From: Bacillota bacterium
GTDB lineage: Bacteria > Bacillota > Clostridia > Oscillospirales > CAG-272
DNA length: 38,171 bases
Assembly (NCBI GenBank): GCA_029219205.1
Contig: JAQXSY010000019.1
Span: 1 to 38,171, forward strand
Reading direction: 5' to 3'
The notes under the pieces were generated by a model, which worked only from the letters and a program-made list of their open reading frames with translations, searched no databases and was not told the origin of the DNA. The position numbers were made by a program, and so were the translations under genes. Shown in pieces: positions 33,457-38,171 of this stretch. Positions within the stretch are counted from its first letter, which is position 1. Every line of letters starts with the position of its first letter.

Positions 33457-35505
33457 TCAGTCTTTTTTGTTATTTATATCGTCTCGACGCACTTCTTTAC
33501 CGTATGCGTCAACGCCTGAACCGTCGGCAGAATGGCGCTGTGAATCACGCTTGCGCTGTTCTTCCTCTCGCTTTAAGCGTTCTTCTTCATCCCGCTTCAT
33601 TCGAGCGGCGTTTTCTTCTTCACTTCTTCTGCGTTTGTCTGCGTTTATCGCTTCAAGCTGTTCAAACGTAACCGGCTCGCCCTCCGGTGCGCTCCAAACT
33701 GCATTAAACTGATCTTCGTCCATGATTTCGTTCTTGAAAAGGAATCCGGCGATCAGGTGAAGCTTATCCATATGCTCTTTCAGTATATTTTCGGCTGCAG
33801 CGTATGCTTTGTCGATTATCGCTCTGACTTCAGCGTCAATTTTTGCGGCAGTGTCTTCAGAATAGTTCCGGACAGAGGAAAAATCCCGTCCGAGAAATAC
33901 TTCGTCTCCGTCATGCTCGGAACCGTACACTATCGGTCCGAGACTGTCTGTCATGCCGTATTTTGTTACGATATTCCGTGCAATCGACGTTGAACGCTGG
34001 ATGTCGTTTGATGCGCCCGTTGAAATATCGCCCATGATCAGACTTTCAGCAACACGTCCGCCGAGAAGGGTGACAATTTCGTTCTCCATGTCTCCCTTTG
34101 ACATATAGGAGCGGTCTTCTTTTGGAAATGAAAGCGTGTAGCCTCCGGCGCGTCCGCTCGGAATGATTGAAATCTGATGAACCGGTGCGTCCGTTTTCAT
34201 AATTTTTGTTACAATCGCATGACCTGCCTCATGATATGCTGTGAGCTTTTTCTCTTTGTCTGTAATAATTTTGGATTTTTTCTGAGGACCGACTATAACT
34301 TTTATCGTAGCTTCTTCTATATCGTTCATTCCGATCAATGCTTTGCCCTTGCGTGCGGCGAGAAGCGCCGCTTCGTTCAGAAGGTTTGCAAGGTCGGCGC
34401 CGGTGAATCCGACGGTTGTTTTCGCGATAGTTGAAAGATCGACATCGTTTTCAAACGGCTTGCCGTGCGAATGTACACGTAATATTTCTTCTCTTCCTTT
34501 GACGTCTGGGTAGTTGACAGTGATCTGACGGTCAAAACGTCCGGGGCGGAGAAGCGCCGGGTCGAGTATATCGGGACGGTTTGTTGCTGCCATGACGATA
34601 ACTCCGTCGTTTGAACCAAAGCCGTCCATTTCGACAAGCAGCTGGTTAAGAGTCTGCTCGCGTTCATCGTGTCCGCCGCCGAGACCTGCTCCGCGGTGAC
34701 GTCCGACTGCGTCAATTTCGTCTATAAATACGATGCTTGCCGGGTTACGCTTTGCCGTATCAAAGAGGTCGCGGACACGCGAAGCGCCGACGCCGACGTA
34801 CATTTCAACGAAATCCGAACCCGAGATCGAATAAAACGGAACGCCTGCTTCTCCGGCTACGGCTTTTGCAAGAAGCGTTTTACCGGTTCCGGGAGGGCCC
34901 ATCAGCAGAACGCCGTGGGGAATTTTTGCACCGAGTTTTGAGAATTTAGCAGGGTCGCGAAGAAACTCAACAACCTCCTGAAGCTCTGCCTTTTCTTCGT
35001 CCGCACCGGCAACATCTTTAAAATAAACCTTATTTTTTTCGTCGGAGCCGAGCTTGGCGCGCGCTTTTCCGAAAGAATTGATTTTTCCGCCTTTGCCCGA
35101 AGACTGGTTGATAACATATATCCAAAGAACAACAAACAGTATAATGATTATTGCATAAGGAATGAGACCAATCCACCAGGGAGCTTCGTATGCCGGGACA
35201 TAATCGTATTTTTCGATAATTCCGTCGGCTTTTTGCTGTTTGATTATATCGGCAAAATCATAATAGAAAACAGAAAAATCACGCAGCTTATATTCAATGC
35301 TTTTATTATCCTGGGTGATAATTGTTACTACGTTATTGTCATCAACTTTGAATGATTTGACCTGCTCGTTTTCAAAAAGCTCAACGAGGTCGCTGTAAAC
35401 GACACTGCTTGTGTTGAGATTCCGAAACATTGCTGTTGTAGCTATCAAAATGACCGCAATCAACGCGATGTAAAAAATTAAAACCTTATAATTACTTTTT
35501 TTCAT
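33457..35505 (-). CDS. ftsH: ATP-dependent zinc metalloprotease FtsH
   Basis: The protein has 682 residues. Two membrane helices (about 7-27 and 107-130) flank a small extracellular domain. The AAA+ domain has Walker A GPPGTGKT (203-210), Walker [12 protein letters not shown] and the second region of homology with [18 protein letters not shown]. The zinc site HEAGH is at 425-429. FtsH degrades membrane and regulatory proteins. The last 70 residues are a long Arg/Glu-rich coiled tail ([15 protein letters not shown]), more charged than in Bacillus. Its start overlaps the hpt stop by four bases (ATGA), and GGAG lies about ten bases upstream. Confidence 0.97.
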   Translation of the reverse strand: MKKSNYKVLIFYIALIAVILIATTAMFRNLNTSSVVYSDLVELFENEQVKSFKVDDNNVVTIITQDNKSIEYKLRDFSVFYYDFADIIKQQKADGIIEKYDYVPAYEAPWWIGLIPYAIIIILFVVLWIYVINQSSGKGGKINSFGKARAKLGSDEKNKVYFKDVAGADEEKAELQEVVEFLRDPAKFSKLGAKIPHGVLLMGPPGTGKTLLAKAVAGEAGVPFYSISGSDFVEMYVGVGASRVRDLFDTAKRNPASIVFIDEIDAVGRHRGAGLGGGHDEREQTLNQLLVEMDGFGSNDGVIVMAATNRPDILDPALLRPGRFDRQITVNYPDVKGREEILRVHSHGKPFENDVDLSTIAKTTVGFTGADLANLLNEAALLAARKGKALIGMNDIEEATIKVIVGPQKKSKIITDKEKKLTAYHEAGHAIVTKIMKTDAPVHQISIIPSGRAGGYTLSFPKEDRSYMSKGDMENEIVTLLGGRVAESLIMGDISTGASNDIQRSTSIARNIVTKYGMTDSLGPIVYGSEHDGDEVFLGRDFSSVRNYSEDTAAKIDAEVRAIIDKAYAAAENILKEHMDKLHLIAGFLFKNEIMDEDQFNAVWSAPEGEPVTFEQLEAINADKRRRSEEENAARMKRDEEERLKREEEQRKRDSQRHSADGSGVDAYGKEVRRDDINNKKD

Positions 35506-36062
35506 ACGGTATAAATCTCCGGCTTCAGCACTCCGACAAAGGGAAGTGCGCGATACTTTTCTGCGTAGTCGAGACCATACCCGACGACAAATTTATCGGG
35601 TATCTCAAGACCGACATGGTCGGCATTAAAATCAACGACACGCCTTGACGGTTTATCAAGCAAAGTACAGGTCCGGACCGTTTTGGCTCCCTTCAGTTTA
35701 AGATATTCGACAAGGTACGAAAGAGTATTGCCGCTGTCAATTATGTCTTCGACAATAAGTATATCCGTATTTTCAAGATCCTTGCGGTAAAGATCGAGTA
35801 TTATATTGATTGCGCCGCCGGTTTTGGTTGAATTGCCGTACGACGAAACCTTCATAAAGTCAATCTCAACAGGTACTTTGATATGCTTCATCAGCTCTCC
35901 CATGAAAACGACGGAGCCTTTCAGAATTCCCAGAAGAAGCAGCCGGCTGTCACGGTCACCGTAAAATTCGTCGATCTCGGAGGCAATCCGTTTCACAGTT
36001 GCGGACAACTCTTCTTCTGAAACAAGGATTTCAGCGATGTCGTCTTTAATGTTCTTTTTCAT
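35502..36062 (-). CDS. hpt: Hypoxanthine phosphoribosyltransferase
   Basis: The protein has about 186 residues from the ATG at 36062. The longer frame starting at 36185 only reads through the end of tilS. The PRPP-binding motif ILIVEDIIDSGNTL and the family segments ILKGSVVFMGELMK, MKVSSYGNSTKTGG and PDKFVVGYGLDYAEKYR are all present. It salvages hypoxanthine and guanine to IMP and GMP. It overlaps the tilS end by 17 bases and the ftsH start by four. The tilS-hpt-ftsH order is conserved across Firmicutes, where TilS and Hpt can also work together to activate ftsH expression. Confidence 0.96.
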   Translation of the reverse strand: MKKNIKDDIAEILVSEEELSATVKRIASEIDEFYGDRDSRLLLLGILKGSVVFMGELMKHIKVPVEIDFMKVSSYGNSTKTGGAINIILDLYRKDLENTDILIVEDIIDSGNTLSYLVEYLKLKGAKTVRTCTLLDKPSRRVVDFNADHVGLEIPDKFVVGYGLDYAEKYRALPFVGVLKPEIYTV

Positions 36063-37476
36063 GTTCTTTTTTTCCTTTGAAATACCATATATGAATAATA
36101 TTATTAATGTCACGGTCTGCGACAGACGCTTTGTCGGAGGTTCCGACTCCCGGTATCCACAGTATGCCCGACTCGTCGCAGACAAAAGGAAGGCGGTTCC
36201 GTTCGGTTACCGGTATTCCGGCTGCGTTCAGCAGCTTTTTTACGGAGCGCGTCATGCCGTGCATCACAATTCTGTCACCGGCTTCGCGCTGCCTGATAAA
36301 AACACTATTTATTTTATCAGAATAAAGCGAGCTGTATATTGATAATTTGTAAATATTTTTGAATAAAGCGATAATATTATTACAATCTTCGTCCGCGCCA
36401 CCGGTTTTTACAAAAATTAGCGCGTCAATTTCGGGAAACTCGTTCGCTCCTTCCTGCAGAAGGCGCTTGAAATTAACTGTTGATTCGTCCTGAGCGGCGG
36501 ATGACGGCGCAAAGAACACCATTGAATCCTTGATTATAAACGATATATTTCCGTGCAGCGATACGGAAGTGTCGCTTTGTATGCGTATAAGCCGACAAAG
36601 ACTTTGAACGCGGTCATACTCAAGCGGCGAAGCTGCTCCTGCGTCGCGATAGCCGTTCTGAAGAACCCTGCCGCATAAAGCCGGATGGAGCTGTGCGAGC
36701 TCGCTGGATTTGCAGGGAAGAGAATATTTAAGCGCCTCTTTGTCGAGTGCGTCGCGGTCGTTTCTCAATAAGGCGCACATACGGGAAGCCGCGGTGTCGG
36801 CTTCGGGATTGAGACTTCTCAGCTTCGGAACGATAATGTTTCTGATGTAGTTTCTTGAATAATCCGTGTCGCTGTTTGTTGAATCAACGACAAACGGAAT
36901 GTTCTCATTTCGGCAGAAATCAAGTATATCGCTCTTCGGGCAATATATAAGAGGACGTATAATATTATTTCGTACGGGCGGTATTCCGCACATTCCGTTT
37001 ATTCCGGAGCCCCGCGCAAGATTGAAAACGACGGTTTCGAGATTATCCGAAGCATTATGCGCTGTAACAATTTTGTTTATGCCGTGCTCTTCGCACAAAC
37101 GCTTGAATATTGAATACCTAACATCTCTTGCGGCTTCTTCAAGTCCGATTCCGCGCTCTTTTGCGATTTGCGGCACATTTTCGTTTACTACAAAAAGCTT
37201 AATGCCGAGACTTTTACATCGTTCGACACAAAAAGCGGCATCGCGCTCTGCTTCCTCTCCGCGGATCATGTGATTGACGTGAACGGCGTACAGCCTGCCT
37301 GTGTCGTTAAGCCCGGTTTTATAGAACTCGCTTATAAGGCTTAGCATTGCACCGGAATCCGCGCCTCCCGAAAATCCCATGAGCAGCGACGGATATCCGT
37401 CGAGCATTGAAAAATCTTCAACCGCTTGAAGGAAACATTCACGTACTTTATTTTTTTTTGATGAATCCATGTTCAT
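36046..37476 (-). CDS. tilS: tRNA(Ile)-lysidine synthase
   Basis: The protein has 476 residues. The PP-loop SGGADS (36-41) starts the ATP-binding N-ATPase domain, followed by YAVHVNHMIRGEEAERDAAF and TAHNASDNLETVVFNLARGS. The C-terminal part has the TilS substrate-binding domain ending with GDRIVMHGMTRSVKKLLNAA. It adds lysine to C34 of the AUA-decoding tRNA(Ile), which is essential for isoleucine decoding. Its ATGA start overlaps the dnaB stop. Confidence 0.96.
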   Translation of the reverse strand: MNMDSSKKNKVRECFLQAVEDFSMLDGYPSLLMGFSGGADSGAMLSLISEFYKTGLNDTGRLYAVHVNHMIRGEEAERDAAFCVERCKSLGIKLFVVNENVPQIAKERGIGLEEAARDVRYSIFKRLCEEHGINKIVTAHNASDNLETVVFNLARGSGINGMCGIPPVRNNIIRPLIYCPKSDILDFCRNENIPFVVDSTNSDTDYSRNYIRNIIVPKLRSLNPEADTAASRMCALLRNDRDALDKEALKYSLPCKSSELAQLHPALCGRVLQNGYRDAGAASPLEYDRVQSLCRLIRIQSDTSVSLHGNISFIIKDSMVFFAPSSAAQDESTVNFKRLLQEGANEFPEIDALIFVKTGGADEDCNNIIALFKNIYKLSIYSSLYSDKINSVFIRQREAGDRIVMHGMTRSVKKLLNAAGIPVTERNRLPFVCDESGILWIPGVGTSDKASVADRDINNIIHIWYFKGKKEHEKEH

Positions 37477-38171
37477 TTGTGCTGATCTTCGTCAGGACGG
37501 TCTGTGAGAGTAATAAATTTGGTAAATTGAGCGAGCCAGCCCATTTTTACGTTTGAAAGGGCGCCGTGTCTGTTTTTTGCAACGATTATCTCCGCAGTGT
37601 TTTGCTTGTCTTCCGGATCCTTATAATAATCGTCGCGGTACAAAAACATTACAATGTCCGCGTCCTGTTCGATCGCACCCGAATCTCTTAGGTCGGAAAG
37701 CATGGGCCGTTTGTTCTCACGGCTTTCGGGTCCTCTTGAAAGCTGGGCGCAGGTTATTACCGGCACCTTAAGGTCTTTTGCAAGCAATTTTAAGTTGCGT
37801 GAAATATCGGCAACTTCATTTACTCGGTTGTCGATACGCTTGTCGCTCTGCATGAGCTGAAGATAATCGATGATTACGAGACCGAGGTTTTTGACTCGAC
37901 GGAGCTTTGCACGCATCGCAGAAACCGTCATTCCGGAGGTGTCGTCAATAAGAATTTCGCATTCTGACAGAAGCGATGACGCCTTTGCGATTTTTGACCA
38001 TTCATCGCCCGAAAGAGTGCCCTTTCGTATATTGTAGCTGTCTACACGCGCTTCGCTGGATATCATACGTGAAACCAACTGCTCGGCGGACATTTCGAGT
38101 GAAAATACGCAAACGGCTTTTTTCTTTGACCTTGCAACACTTGCGGCGATATTCATTGCAAACGATGTTTT
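37473..38171 (-). CDS. dnaB: Replicative DNA helicase DnaB, C-terminal part (5' end outside window)
   Basis: About 232 codons are visible, reading from the window edge as KTSFAMNIAASVARS, the end of the Walker A region. SLEMSAEQLVSRM, LVIIDYLQLM (Walker B), VPVITCAQLSRGPE and LRDSGAIEQDADIVMFLYRD are standard DnaB RecA-fold motifs. DnaB unwinds the replication fork. The N-terminal domain and the first half of the P-loop lie beyond 38171. It is the first visible gene of the leftward dnaB-tilS-hpt-ftsH run. Confidence 0.97.
   Translation of the reverse strand, partial: KTSFAMNIAASVARSKKKAVCVFSLEMSAEQLVSRMISSEARVDSYNIRKGTLSGDEWSKIAKASSLLSECEILIDDTSGMTVSAMRAKLRRVKNLGLVIIDYLQLMQSDKRIDNRVNEVADISRNLKLLAKDLKVPVITCAQLSRGPESRENKRPMLSDLRDSGAIEQDADIVMFLYRDDYYKDPEDKQNTAEIIVAKNRHGALSNVKMGWLAQFTKFITLTDRPDEDQHK

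Noticed and set aside
36063-36185. 41-residue extension of hpt
   Set aside because: It reads through tilS in another frame, and the phosphoribosyltransferase family starts at the downstream methionine.
1-38171. CRISPR array, tRNA or rRNA genes, insertion sequences, prophage or integrase
   Set aside because: No regularly spaced repeats, cloverleaf-like sequences, rRNA motifs, transposase or integrase-like proteins were noticed on either strand; weak or divergent examples could still be missed by eye.

Overview
The window looks like chromosomal DNA of a Gram-positive Clostridia-type Firmicute, probably an uncultured gut or rumen Oscillospirales/Christensenellales-like lineage. This is an inference from gene content: the tilS-hpt-ftsH and rbgA-rnhB clusters, many lipoproteins with a lipobox cysteine, a DivIVA-like protein, sigma-A type promoters and TTG/GTG starts. 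No rRNA, tRNA, CRISPR array, transposase, integrase or phage gene was seen. Most genes are densely packed and intact.

Layout. 1-1581: the 3' end of rplA (L1), a terminator, then a CPBP intramembrane protease gene. 1646-5278: a small carbohydrate-utilisation island. A decayed GH5 glycosidase, a Gfo/Idh/MocA dehydrogenase and a xylose-isomerase-like TIM barrel run leftward, divergent from an AraC regulator. An alpha/beta hydrolase follows (5442-6350). 6405-14954: a rightward operon from a strong promoter, made of an RDD membrane protein, a complete CUT1 sugar ABC importer (ATPase, two permeases, lipoprotein binding protein), a lipoprotein with a staphylococcal-nuclease domain, and a second lipoprotein with OB-fold and Ig-like segments. 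15041-17928: a leftward metNIQ methionine importer with a long leader. The leader has a consensus promoter, a 36-codon upstream ORF and mutually exclusive hairpins ending in a terminator just before metN. I recognise no S-box or T-box in it. 18014-19991: a single-gene unit for a 613-residue lipoprotein of unknown function. 20029-28450: a rightward operon for a membrane-anchored phosphodiester-glycosidase-like protein, a TcaA-like repeat protein, a heterodimeric ABC exporter and an FAD-dependent oxidoreductase. 28411-38171: leftward housekeeping genes (divIVA-like, HAD phosphatase, rnhB, rbgA, lepB, apgM; ftsH, hpt, tilS, dnaB).

How the parts work together. The metNIQ leader is the best candidate for an undescribed regulatory system, because the end of the upstream ORF can pair with its own ribosome-binding site and the ORF overlaps the antiterminator strand. 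The 6.4-14.9 kb operon suggests uptake coupled to extracellular nucleic-acid processing. The 20-28 kb operon suggests envelope-polymer sensing or remodelling coupled to export. These functional links are inferred from domain content and gene order; no search was run.
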